The notes beneath the pieces are model-generated. The model worked only from the letters and a program-made list of their open reading frames with translations. It did no database searches and was not told the DNA's origin. Source: UBA8437 sp963933195 (GTDB taxonomy: Bacteria > Planctomycetota > Planctomycetia > Planctomycetales > Planctomycetaceae). Taken from it: 29,490 nucleotides of DNA. The translations under genes and the position numbers were made by a program. The DNA is taken from NCBI GenBank assembly GCA_963933195.1, contig CAWVUS010000027.1, positions 1 through 29,490 on the forward strand, read 5' to 3'. Position 1 is the stretch's first letter. The number at the start of each line of letters is the position of its first letter. Below, piece by piece: positions 1-7,043 of this stretch.

Positions 1-242
1 AACAACGAATACGTGAACAACTTCGCCAGCATGGCAAACACCTCGGGCCCGCGGATTCCAGGGAAACCAACCGCAACGGCTGCCGACGACGAGATCCTTC
101 TCGCTTGGAAGCAACCGCCCGAGGCGAGCAGTTCACCGGCAATGATTCTGCGGACCACCCGGGAGTGTTCGCAAGACCGGTTTTGGGCCGGGATGCCATC
201 ACACCGATGTTCAACTTGTCCTCGCGTGATCCGATCGGATAG
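1..242 (+). pseudogene. Probable 3' end of a DUF1549/DUF1553 gene, reading frame unclear
   Basis: Frame 1 opens with N-N-E-Y-V-N-N-F-A-S, which resembles the DUF1553 segment where a short asparagine-rich turn is followed by a helix (the intact homologue at 23401-25785 has L-N-S-G-F-F-I-D-Q-A at the same place). A DUF1553 gene is the usual partner directly upstream of DUF1501, which starts at 252. Third-codon-position GC is high in frame 1 for roughly the first 120 nt and then weakens. The expected C-terminal ending (S-E-L-I-F-V-D in the intact homologue) is not found in any frame. Frame 1 stays open to 327, inside DUF1501, while frame 3 stops at 240-242. This suggests a frameshift, a sequencing error or an unusual tail. 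The gene begins outside the window, so the call rests on a short stretch and on context. Confidence 0.35.
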
Positions 243-251
243 CCTGAACCC

Positions 252-1679
252 ATGGCCGTCGCCCAGTCCCATTCCAGTTTGCCCCTCGCTCGACGCGACC
301 TGTTGCAGGTCGGCTCGCTCGGCCTGATGGGACTGACCGTGCCGTCGTTGCTGGAACAGGCAGCCGCGGGAGGACTGCGGCCGGGTGCAGCCAAGTCGTG
401 CCTGCTGTTCTTTCTCGACGGGGGACCCGGCCAACACGACATGTGGGACATGAAGCCCAACGCCCCCGCGGAGGTCCGCGGTGAATTCCAACCGATCCGA
501 ACCACCGTGCCGGACATTCACGTTTGCGAGGGCTTGCCCGAACTCTCCAAGCAAATGCACCACCTGTCACTGGTCCGCTCGGTCACCCATGATGTGATGG
601 TTCACAGTTCGGCCACCTACTACATGCTGACCGGCCGTCATCCCCAGCCGGCAGCCAACCTGATCATCAAGGAAGAACCCGACAACTTCCCTCCCATCGG
701 CTCGGTACTCGCCCAACACCGTCCACTGCGGGAAATTCCCGAGTACGTGCACCTGCCCGACATCATGTGGGACGCCGGTCACGACCTGCCTGGCCAGAGA
801 GCCGGATTCCTGGGTCCCGGATTCGACCCGTTGGTGGTCGGCGACCCCAGCGTGAAAAACTACCGCGTGCCCGGGCTGTCGCTGCCAACCGAGGTGCCCC
901 GCAGCCGCCTGGGCCGACGAAAGACCCTGCTGGAACTGCTCGATCGGGCCCCCCACCAGAGAATTGCCGAACCGACCTGGAACGCGATGACCGACCACGC
1001 CCGCAAGGCGTTCAGCCTGCTGTCATCGGTCAAGACACGGGATGCATTCGACCTGGCACGCGAGCCGGTCGCGGTCCGCGAGAAGTACGGGTTGCCCGAT
1101 CGTGTGAATCGCAGCAAGGGCGCTCGCAATTTCGGCGGCCTGCCTCACCTGGGCCAGTGCCTGCTGCTGGCCCGGCGGTTGATCGAGGCGGGAGTCCCGC
1201 TGGTGACCGTGTGCAGTGGCCGACGACGTGACTCGGCCTGGGACGGACATCTCCGTCACTTCCCCATCCTCCGCAAGTCGCTGTTGCCGTACTTCGACAA
1301 GGCCTTTCCCGCCCTGCTCCAGGACATGCACGAACGGGGACTGCTGGAGGAGACCCTGGTCGTGGCGATGGGCGAATTCGGCCGGACCCCGAAGATGGGT
1401 CAGGTCACCGTGGGCGCCGCGACGTCAGCCGGCGGTCGTGATCACTGGTCACACTGCTACACGATCCTGATGGGCGGAGCCGGCATCCAGTCGGGAACGG
1501 TCTTCGGATCCTCCGACGCACACGCCGGGTATCCCGCCAACAATCCGGTGACACCCGAGGACGTGGTGGCCACCATCTACCACGCGCTGGGACTGGATCC
1601 CGAGATGAGGATCAAGGACCCCCAGGGGCAGCCTCACCAGATCGCGCTGGGTGAACCCATCCACGGGATCCTGTCGTAA
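252..1679 (+). CDS. DUF1501 family exported protein
   Basis: This 475-residue protein belongs to the DUF1501 family, which shares the alkaline phosphatase/sulfatase-like fold and is greatly expanded in planctomycetes. No reaction is established for it. Near the N-terminus A-R-R-D-L-L-Q-V-G precedes a hydrophobic stretch, a Tat-like signal implying export in the folded state. Family hallmarks visible are L-F-F-L-D-G-G-P-G-Q-H-D-M-W-D (about residues 52-66), G-E-F-G-R-T-P-K near residue 375, and G-G-R-D-H-W-S-H-C just after it. These motifs match those of the second DUF1501 at 25790-27145. The ATG at 252 is chosen because it leaves a short n-region before the twin arginines. No clear Shine-Dalgarno is seen. 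The gene follows what looks like a DUF1553 tail, the standard pairing for this family. Confidence 0.9.
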   Translation: MAVAQSHSSLPLARRDLLQVGSLGLMGLTVPSLLEQAAAGGLRPGAAKSCLLFFLDGGPGQHDMWDMKPNAPAEVRGEFQPIRTTVPDIHVCEGLPELSKQMHHLSLVRSVTHDVMVHSSATYYMLTGRHPQPAANLIIKEEPDNFPPIGSVLAQHRPLREIPEYVHLPDIMWDAGHDLPGQRAGFLGPGFDPLVVGDPSVKNYRVPGLSLPTEVPRSRLGRRKTLLELLDRAPHQRIAEPTWNAMTDHARKAFSLLSSVKTRDAFDLAREPVAVREKYGLPDRVNRSKGARNFGGLPHLGQCLLLARRLIEAGVPLVTVCSGRRRDSAWDGHLRHFPILRKSLLPYFDKAFPALLQDMHERGLLEETLVVAMGEFGRTPKMGQVTVGAATSAGGRDHWSHCYTILMGGAGIQSGTVFGSSDAHAGYPANNPVTPEDVVATIYHALGLDPEMRIKDPQGQPHQIALGEPIHGILS

Positions 1680-1785
1680 GGCCAGGATGACCCGTCGTCG
1701 CAGCACCAGCGATGGGGGTCACTAACCGCTTCCGCGATCTCACCCAATTCGCTAGTCTGGAATGGCACCCGGAACACTGCCGCCC

Positions 1786-1790
1786 AGGAG
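1786..1790 (+). promoter_or_regulatory. Ribosome binding site deciding the start of the cupredoxin-like gene
   Basis: AGGAG lies 8 nt before the ATG at 1799. It selects that start over the longer open frame, which begins at 1712 and would bury the signal peptide inside the protein. Confidence 0.6.
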
Positions 1791-1798
1791 CTGTCGTG

Positions 1799-2614
1799 AT
1801 GAAAACCATGCGGTCTTGCCTGTTGATTCTTGTTTGCGTTTCCCTGGTCTCGGCCGCCGCGCCGAAGGCGAAGAAACCCGCCGCCGCGCCGCTACTCAAC
1901 GACGCCGGACACGGCTCGGTCAGCGGCCAGTTCCTGCTCGACGGCGCCATTCCCAAGGCCAAGATACTGGTCAAGAAGGGTGACCCGGCTGCCAAGGACG
2001 GGACCGTTTGTGCCACCGTCGACCTGGCCAGTGATTCCCTGGTCGTTGACCCCAAGACCAAGGGCATTCAGCACATCTTTGTTTACATCCGCAAGGTGGA
2101 CAAAACCAAGATTCACCCCAAGCTGAAATCCAGTGCCAAGCCAGAAGTCGTTTTCGACCAGAAGGGATGCCGCTTCACGCCTCACACCCTGCTGGTCCGA
2201 ACCGATCAGTCGGTGGTGGTCAAGTCGGCCGACAACTGTGCCCACAACACGCACACCTACCCGATCCGCAACAAGGCCGACAACTTCATTATCAACGCCA
2301 ACAACCGCACGGGGCTCAAGTTCAAGTACCCGGTCGCGGAGTTTTTGCCGACCACCGTCAAGTGTGACATCCATCCGTGGATGAAGGCCTACTGGCTGGT
2401 GCTCGACCATCCCTACATGGCCGTCACCGACGCATCGGGACGATTCACCGTCACCGGGCTGCCGCCGGGAACATACGAGTTCCGCTGCTGGCACGAGCTG
2501 GTGGGATACGTCGCCGCAGGCTCCAAGAGAGGCTTCAGCGTGACAATCAAGGCCAACCAGACAACCCAGTTGCCGGTGGCCAAGGTGCCGGTGGCCAAGT
2601 TCAACGACGAGTAG
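1799..2614 (+). CDS. Exported cupredoxin-like protein with a carboxypeptidase-regulatory-like C-terminus
   Basis: This 271-residue protein has a Sec signal peptide (residues 1-21: basic start, hydrophobic L-L-I-L-V-C-V, small residues at the cleavage region). The central domain carries candidate type 1 copper ligands: His149 and His152 in C-A-H-N-T-H, then Cys189, His192 and Met195 in C-D-I-H-P-W-M. The Cys-x2-His-x2-Met spacing fits cupredoxins. Residues about 205-262 (A-S-G-R-F-T-V-T-G-L-P-P-G-T-Y) look like the beta-sandwich of carboxypeptidase regulatory-like domains. It probably acts in the periplasm as a copper electron carrier or metal-binding protein; the electron-transfer role is inference. 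An alternative GTG start at 1796 would add one residue. The next two genes follow closely, the first after 48 nt and the second overlapping it. Confidence 0.8.
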   Translation: MKTMRSCLLILVCVSLVSAAAPKAKKPAAAPLLNDAGHGSVSGQFLLDGAIPKAKILVKKGDPAAKDGTVCATVDLASDSLVVDPKTKGIQHIFVYIRKVDKTKIHPKLKSSAKPEVVFDQKGCRFTPHTLLVRTDQSVVVKSADNCAHNTHTYPIRNKADNFIINANNRTGLKFKYPVAEFLPTTVKCDIHPWMKAYWLVLDHPYMAVTDASGRFTVTGLPPGTYEFRCWHELVGYVAAGSKRGFSVTIKANQTTQLPVAKVPVAKFNDE

Positions 2615-2662
2615 GCTCGCCGGCTCACAACTCGCCCGGGCCACAGACGCGAAGGTGCCGCG

Positions 2663-2833
2663 ATGCGACAGCAGATCGGCTTCCTGATGCAACTGGCCGT
2701 CCTGACACTGTTGCCATTCCTGATTCTCTGGCAACTCAACTACGGCATGCCGCTGCTCTGGATGCCGGTGCTGACGCTCGTCGGAATCGGCGTGTTCACC
2801 CTCGGCACCAACTTGCGGGGAGGACAGGAGTGA
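2663..2833 (+). CDS. Small two-helix membrane protein, function unknown
   Basis: This 56-residue ORF has two hydrophobic segments, about residues 5-26 (F-L-M-Q-L-A-V-L-T-L-L-P-F-L-I-L-W) and 29-49 (M-P-L-L-W-M-P-V-L-T-L-V-G-I-G-V-F). They are separated by a short N-Y-G turn, and R-G-G-Q-E follows at the end. Two closely spaced helices imply a hairpin in the cytoplasmic membrane. Its TGA (2831-2833) overlaps the GTG start (2830-2832) of the following propeller gene in a GTGA junction. That strongly supports real translation and coupling, since the overlap would be coincidental otherwise. I do not recognise a named family. A helper or anchor for the neighbouring exported proteins is possible but unproven. 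Confidence 0.7.
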   Translation: MRQQIGFLMQLAVLTLLPFLILWQLNYGMPLLWMPVLTLVGIGVFTLGTNLRGGQE

Positions 2834-4926
2834 ACCGCCTCGTCCAGCCCCTGGTGCTTGGACTGCTGCTGTTTCCTTCCGCGCCGGTCCCCGCTCAGTC
2901 CCCCGTCATCACTGTCCAGGCCAGCGCGACCGCACGCCGAAAAGTCCGGCTGGCTCGTGAGTACCTCAGGCGATCCGACTGGTCCAACGCCATTTCCCTG
3001 CTGGATCGGGTTCGTACCGATCACCCCGGCGAACTTGTCGAGGTGAACCCGGGCCACTTTCTCGACACCACCCTGCTGGTCAACCACCTGCTGGTCGACA
3101 TGCCACCGGCCGGGCTGGCGATTTACCGCGACCGGGTCGATCCACAGGCGCGACGATGGTTCGAGGCCGGCCGCGCCGAAAAGGATCCGACAGCCGTATC
3201 GCGCGTGCTCCTGGAAGCCTACGCGAGCCGGTGGGCCGACGACGCACTGTGGTGGCTGGGCGAACAGGCCTGGCAAGCCAACCAGCCCCAGCGCGCCGCC
3301 CGGTACTGGCGACAACTGCTTCCCCGGTCCCCGGCCCTCCCCAAGGACGACCTGGCAGACACCCCCAGCAGCCCGTTGACCATTCAACGGCTCAGTTTTC
3401 CAGACAGCCGACACCCCGGGGCCCAGGTGCGAGCACGACTGGTGTTGTGTCATTGCCTGGCCGGCCAAATCGACCGCGCTCGAGTCGAATGGAACGAACT
3501 GAAACAGCGCCATCCAGACGCCCAGGGCACCCTGGCCGGTCGCAAGGGAACGCTGGCGTCATTGCTGGCCGAATGGCTCGCTCGTCCGGAACTCTGGCCC
3601 GCTCGGGCGCCGGACTCCGACCACTTCACCTTTGCCGGAACGCCGGCGAGAAATGGCATTCGAACGGCCCCGATCGATCCCGGCGCCCCGCTCTGGCATG
3701 CCCGCATCGACAACTCGCTCACCGCCGGTCTCTCCCGCCACACTGACCGGCATCCCGTCGTCTTCAAAAACCTGGTGTTCGCCGCCGATTCGTTCGGACT
3801 CCACGCCTGGACTCTCGACACCGGACAACCCGCCTGGTCAACCGCGACCGACAGAACGTCGTTGTATCCACCACCACCGGTGGATCCACCGGTGCGGGCA
3901 ACCCGGCAACGAACCGGACGCGTCAGCACCAGTCTTGCCGTCGCCAACGGCCGTCTCTACGCCAGAATCGGATCGCCGGTGACTGCTGTCACCGGTGACG
4001 AACCACGTCGGCTGACCCACGAACTGGTCGCGCTGGATGTGGCCAACGGACAGGGACAACTCGTGACCAGGTTCGACCCGGATGCCATCACCTCCGACGA
4101 CACGCGTGGCGGCTGGTCGTTCGACGGCGGACCCATCGTCATCGGTGACCGGCTGTTCGTGTGCACCCGCCGAGGTCATCCACGTTGCGAGGTCGGAGTC
4201 GTTTGCCTGGATGCCAATTCCGGAGAACAACACTGGCACCGCCGACTGGCATCAGCCGTGACCGCCGTCGACCAATCCGCCAACGTTGTCACTCACAACC
4301 TGCTGGCCGTCAGCGATGGCCGGTTGATTTACTCTGGTGACACAGGCGTCGTCGCCAGGCTCGACACCGCGTCCGGCTCCACCGCCTGGATCACCTCACT
4401 CGATCCTCCCACCGGCCCGGGCCCCTTCTGCTGCCTCCCCGACAATGACTCGGGACTCCTGCTCGCCCGCTCCGGTCGCCAAGGATTGGTCGCACTGGAC
4501 ATCCAGAACGGTCAACACGCCTGGTCCCGTCAATTGACCGGTGGCCTCGAACACCTGCTCGCGATCCAAAAAGGCCGAGCCATTGTCTCGGGCAATTCCC
4601 TCTGGGCACTCGACGTACGCACCGGTCGAATCGATTGGAAACGACTTGCCCCGGAACAACATCATTTCGGCCATGGACGAGGACTCGTCACCTCCAACAT
4701 CATCTATTGGCCAACCCGGGAACAACTTCACGTGCTCGATCTCGAGTCCGGGCAACCGCTCCGACAACCCGTCCGTCTCGATGTCCGAGGTTGCCAGGGT
4801 GGCAACCTGCTGATCACACAACAAAAACTTGTCCTCTGCGGAAATGGCCAGGTCACGGTCCTGGGACGATTTGGCGGATCGCTGACAGCACCCCGGTTTG
4901 ACAACTCGACCAATCCCGCTCGATGA
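2830..4926 (+). CDS. Exported PQQ-type beta-propeller protein with helical N-terminal region
   Basis: Starting at GTG 2830, the 698-residue product begins with a Sec signal peptide ending near A-P-V-P-A-Q-S. Residues about 30-190 are helical and TPR-like (Y-L-R-R-S-D-W-S-N-A-I-S-L-L-D). From about residue 210 on there are repeated PQQ-propeller blade motifs: H-A-W-T-L-D-T-G-Q-P-A-W, L-D-A-N-S-G-E-Q-H-W, L-D-T-A-S-G-S-T-A-W, L-D-I-Q-N-G-Q-H-A-W, L-D-V-R-T-G-R-I-D-W and L-D-L-E-S-G-Q-P. This is the pattern of PQQ-like propellers that act as scaffolds (BamB-like) or as quinoprotein dehydrogenases. I see no decisive dehydrogenase active-site signature, so a scaffold or binding role is as likely as an enzyme. 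An in-frame extension upstream to 2377 overlaps the cupredoxin-like gene and is rejected. Confidence 0.85.
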   Translation: MNRLVQPLVLGLLLFPSAPVPAQSPVITVQASATARRKVRLAREYLRRSDWSNAISLLDRVRTDHPGELVEVNPGHFLDTTLLVNHLLVDMPPAGLAIYRDRVDPQARRWFEAGRAEKDPTAVSRVLLEAYASRWADDALWWLGEQAWQANQPQRAARYWRQLLPRSPALPKDDLADTPSSPLTIQRLSFPDSRHPGAQVRARLVLCHCLAGQIDRARVEWNELKQRHPDAQGTLAGRKGTLASLLAEWLARPELWPARAPDSDHFTFAGTPARNGIRTAPIDPGAPLWHARIDNSLTAGLSRHTDRHPVVFKNLVFAADSFGLHAWTLDTGQPAWSTATDRTSLYPPPPVDPPVRATRQRTGRVSTSLAVANGRLYARIGSPVTAVTGDEPRRLTHELVALDVANGQGQLVTRFDPDAITSDDTRGGWSFDGGPIVIGDRLFVCTRRGHPRCEVGVVCLDANSGEQHWHRRLASAVTAVDQSANVVTHNLLAVSDGRLIYSGDTGVVARLDTASGSTAWITSLDPPTGPGPFCCLPDNDSGLLLARSGRQGLVALDIQNGQHAWSRQLTGGLEHLLAIQKGRAIVSGNSLWALDVRTGRIDWKRLAPEQHHFGHGRGLVTSNIIYWPTREQLHVLDLESGQPLRQPVRLDVRGCQGGNLLITQQKLVLCGNGQVTVLGRFGGSLTAPRFDNSTNPAR
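3875..3894. repeat. Perfect 20-bp palindrome inside the propeller gene
   Basis: CACCGGTGGATCCACCGGTG equals its own reverse complement. It encodes part of a proline-rich loop (P-P-P-P-V-D-P-P-V). It may simply reflect proline/valine codon use in GC-rich DNA. Confidence 0.9.
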
Positions 4927-4974
4927 TACGGCGTGGTCTCTTCTTTTTGACTCACTGCAGGCGAGCCGACTGAC

Positions 4975-6099
4975 GTGTCCTCCGATACACCCACACCGCA
5001 GCCACCACCGCAACCCACGCCGCAACCCACACCACAACCAGCCTCACACGTCGATCCGGACGCCGAGGCCGTGAAGCGGTTGGGTGAGGCCGCCACACAG
5101 ATCAACCGCGAGTTGGGACAGGTGATCGTCGGCCAGGCGTCGGTGGTTGAGGACCTGCTGGTGGCCATGCTGGCCGGAGGTCACGCGTTGCTGGTCGGAG
5201 TTCCCGGCCTTGCCAAGACACTGATGGTCCGCACCCTGGCCGACACCCTGGGCCTGGCATTTTCACGTGTCCAGTTCACCCCGGACCTGATGCCGGCGGA
5301 CATCACAGGCACCGAGGTGATCCAGGAGGACCGTGGAAGCGGAACTCGGGATTTTCGATTTCTTCCCGGGCCGGTCTTTGCCAACGTCGTGCTGGCCGAC
5401 GAGATCAACCGGACTCCACCCAAAACGCAAGCGGCCTTGCTGGAAGCGATGGAAGAGCACCAGGTGACCGCCGGTGGACGACGACACCAGTTGCCCGAAC
5501 CGTTCTTCGTGCTGGCCACCCAGAACCCCATCGAGCAGGAGGGCACCTACCCGCTTCCCGAAGCACAGCTCGATCGTTTCATGTTCCAGGTGCTCGTGGA
5601 TTACCCGGCCGCCGACGAGGAATTCGAAATCATCCGGCGAACAACCACCGACGAATCCGCCGTGGCCGGTACCGTGTTGAGCCACGACGATGTCGTCACC
5701 CTGCAGACACTGGTCCGACGGATTCCGGTGGCCGATCACGTCATCCGCTATGCCATTGATCTGTGCCGTCTCTCCCGACCTGCCCGATCCTCCGACAACG
5801 AATCCGACGGTTTCATCGATCGATACGTGCAATGGGGCGCCGGTCCACGAGCCGGGCAGTCCCTGGTCCTGGGCGGCAAGGCCCGCGCCGTGCTCGCCGG
5901 ACGAACATTCGTCGGAATCGACGACATCCGTGCCGTGGCCTTCCCGGTCTTACGTCACAGGATCATCACGAGCTTCAACGCCGAGTCAGACCGGGTTTCC
6001 CCCGACGATGTGATCGACTGGCTGCTCCACGAAACTCCCGTCGGCGAACCAATCGACCACCCGGCGGTGGCCCGGATCTTTCGGGGTGCGGACCAGTGA
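4975..6099 (+). CDS. MoxR-family AAA+ ATPase
   Basis: This 374-residue MoxR ATPase is of normal family length apart from a proline-rich leader (residues 6-23, P-Q-P-T repeats). Visible elements are Walker A G-V-P-G-L-A-K-T (75-82), Walker B V-V-L-A-D-E (138-143), sensor 1 Asn184 in A-T-Q-N-P, and the arginine-finger region L-D-R-F-M-F (Arg201). MoxR proteins act as ATP-driven chaperone-like factors paired with VWA-domain proteins. Here the partners are the DUF58 protein, which overlaps by 4 nt, and the BatA-like protein after it. The start is GTG at 4975; no strong Shine-Dalgarno is seen, though CTGCAGGCGAG lies just upstream. A gap of 48 nt separates it from the propeller gene, so it may belong to the same transcript. 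The P-Q-P-T region is probably disordered. Confidence 0.93.
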   Translation: MSSDTPTPQPPPQPTPQPTPQPASHVDPDAEAVKRLGEAATQINRELGQVIVGQASVVEDLLVAMLAGGHALLVGVPGLAKTLMVRTLADTLGLAFSRVQFTPDLMPADITGTEVIQEDRGSGTRDFRFLPGPVFANVVLADEINRTPPKTQAALLEAMEEHQVTAGGRRHQLPEPFFVLATQNPIEQEGTYPLPEAQLDRFMFQVLVDYPAADEEFEIIRRTTTDESAVAGTVLSHDDVVTLQTLVRRIPVADHVIRYAIDLCRLSRPARSSDNESDGFIDRYVQWGAGPRAGQSLVLGGKARAVLAGRTFVGIDDIRAVAFPVLRHRIITSFNAESDRVSPDDVIDWLLHETPVGEPIDHPAVARIFRGADQ

Positions 6100-7040
6100 A
6101 CGGTGACGGACAACCGTTCACCGACACGGCCGTGTCGAAAGCCGACAACCTGATCGACACGGCACTCCAGTCCCGTCTCTGTCGACTGACTCTCGAGGCG
6201 CGCCGCCGGCTCGAGGGATCGATGACCGGACGACATCGCAGCCGCCTACAAGGATTCTCGGCCGAATTTGCCGAACACCGGGAATACGTGGCTGGCGATG
6301 ACGTGCGGTACGTCGATTGGAAGGTCTTTGGCCGCAGCGACCGGTACTACCTCAAGCAGTTCGAAGACGAAACCAACTTCTCCTGCTGGCTCGTGCTCGA
6401 CACCAGCGAATCGATGTCCTACCGCTCGGCTGGCGCCCCTTGCTCGAAACTCGACCACGCCCGCCGGGCCGCCGCGGCCCTGGCTTGGTTAGTTCTGCGA
6501 CAGGCCGATGCCGTCGGCCTCGTCACTGTTGCCGGAACACTCCAGGACCTCCTGCCACCCTCCACCCAACCCTCACATCTGCAGCAAATCAAACAGGTAC
6601 TGGTGGACAGCACCGCCGCCGGACCGACTGGGCTGGGAACCGCGCTGGCCGACCTGGCATCACGACTGACACGACCAGCCATGGTCGTCTGTTTCAGCGA
6701 TCTCTTTGCTGACATCGATGAGACCATTGCCGGACTCGAGCAACTGGCCTGGCACGGTCACGACGTGGTGGTCTTGCAGGTGATTGATCCTGCCGAAGAA
6801 GATTTTCCCTTTGAAGATCCGACACGGTTTGTCGGGCTCGAAGGAGAACCCGACCAGGTGGTCGAACCACGTGCGCTGGCCGACGCCTACCGGGTTGAGA
6901 TCCGCCGGTTTCTCGATGAACTGTCCTCCCGGTGCCGCTCGATCCAGGTCGATTACCAACTGCTACGCTCCGATATTGCTCTCGCCGACTCTCTGCCCCA
7001 TTTTCTGCAAGCCCGGCTCCAGCGACGGGGGAGGGAGTAA
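6096..7040 (+). CDS. DUF58 (VWA-like) MoxR partner protein
   Basis: This is a 314-residue DUF58 protein. The family signature H-R-E-Y-V-A-G-D-D-V-R-Y-V-D-W, followed by L-K-Q-F-E-D-E, spans residues 62-92. A complete MIDAS D-T-S-E-S (Asp102, Ser104, Ser106) follows, so metal binding by the VWA-like fold is expected. The GTG start at 6096 overlaps the MoxR stop codon (GTGA), indicating coupled translation. A longer frame opening at 5763 lies inside moxR and is rejected. DUF58 proteins are thought to deliver the MoxR chaperone activity to membrane or envelope targets; the target is unknown here. The next gene begins 3 nt downstream of its TAA. Confidence 0.93.
   Translation: MNGDGQPFTDTAVSKADNLIDTALQSRLCRLTLEARRRLEGSMTGRHRSRLQGFSAEFAEHREYVAGDDVRYVDWKVFGRSDRYYLKQFEDETNFSCWLVLDTSESMSYRSAGAPCSKLDHARRAAAALAWLVLRQADAVGLVTVAGTLQDLLPPSTQPSHLQQIKQVLVDSTAAGPTGLGTALADLASRLTRPAMVVCFSDLFADIDETIAGLEQLAWHGHDVVVLQVIDPAEEDFPFEDPTRFVGLEGEPDQVVEPRALADAYRVEIRRFLDELSSRCRSIQVDYQLLRSDIALADSLPHFLQARLQRRGRE
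7032..7037 (+). promoter_or_regulatory. Ribosome binding site for the BatA-like gene
   Basis: AGGGAG lies 6 nt upstream of ATG 7044 and abuts the stop codon (7038-7040) of the preceding gene, consistent with reinitiation in an operon. Confidence 0.6.
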
Positions 7041-7043
7041 ACC

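Noticed and set aside
1892..2734. 280-residue minus-strand open frame over the cupredoxin-like gene
   Set aside because: It is antisense to a gene with a signal peptide and copper-ligand motifs.
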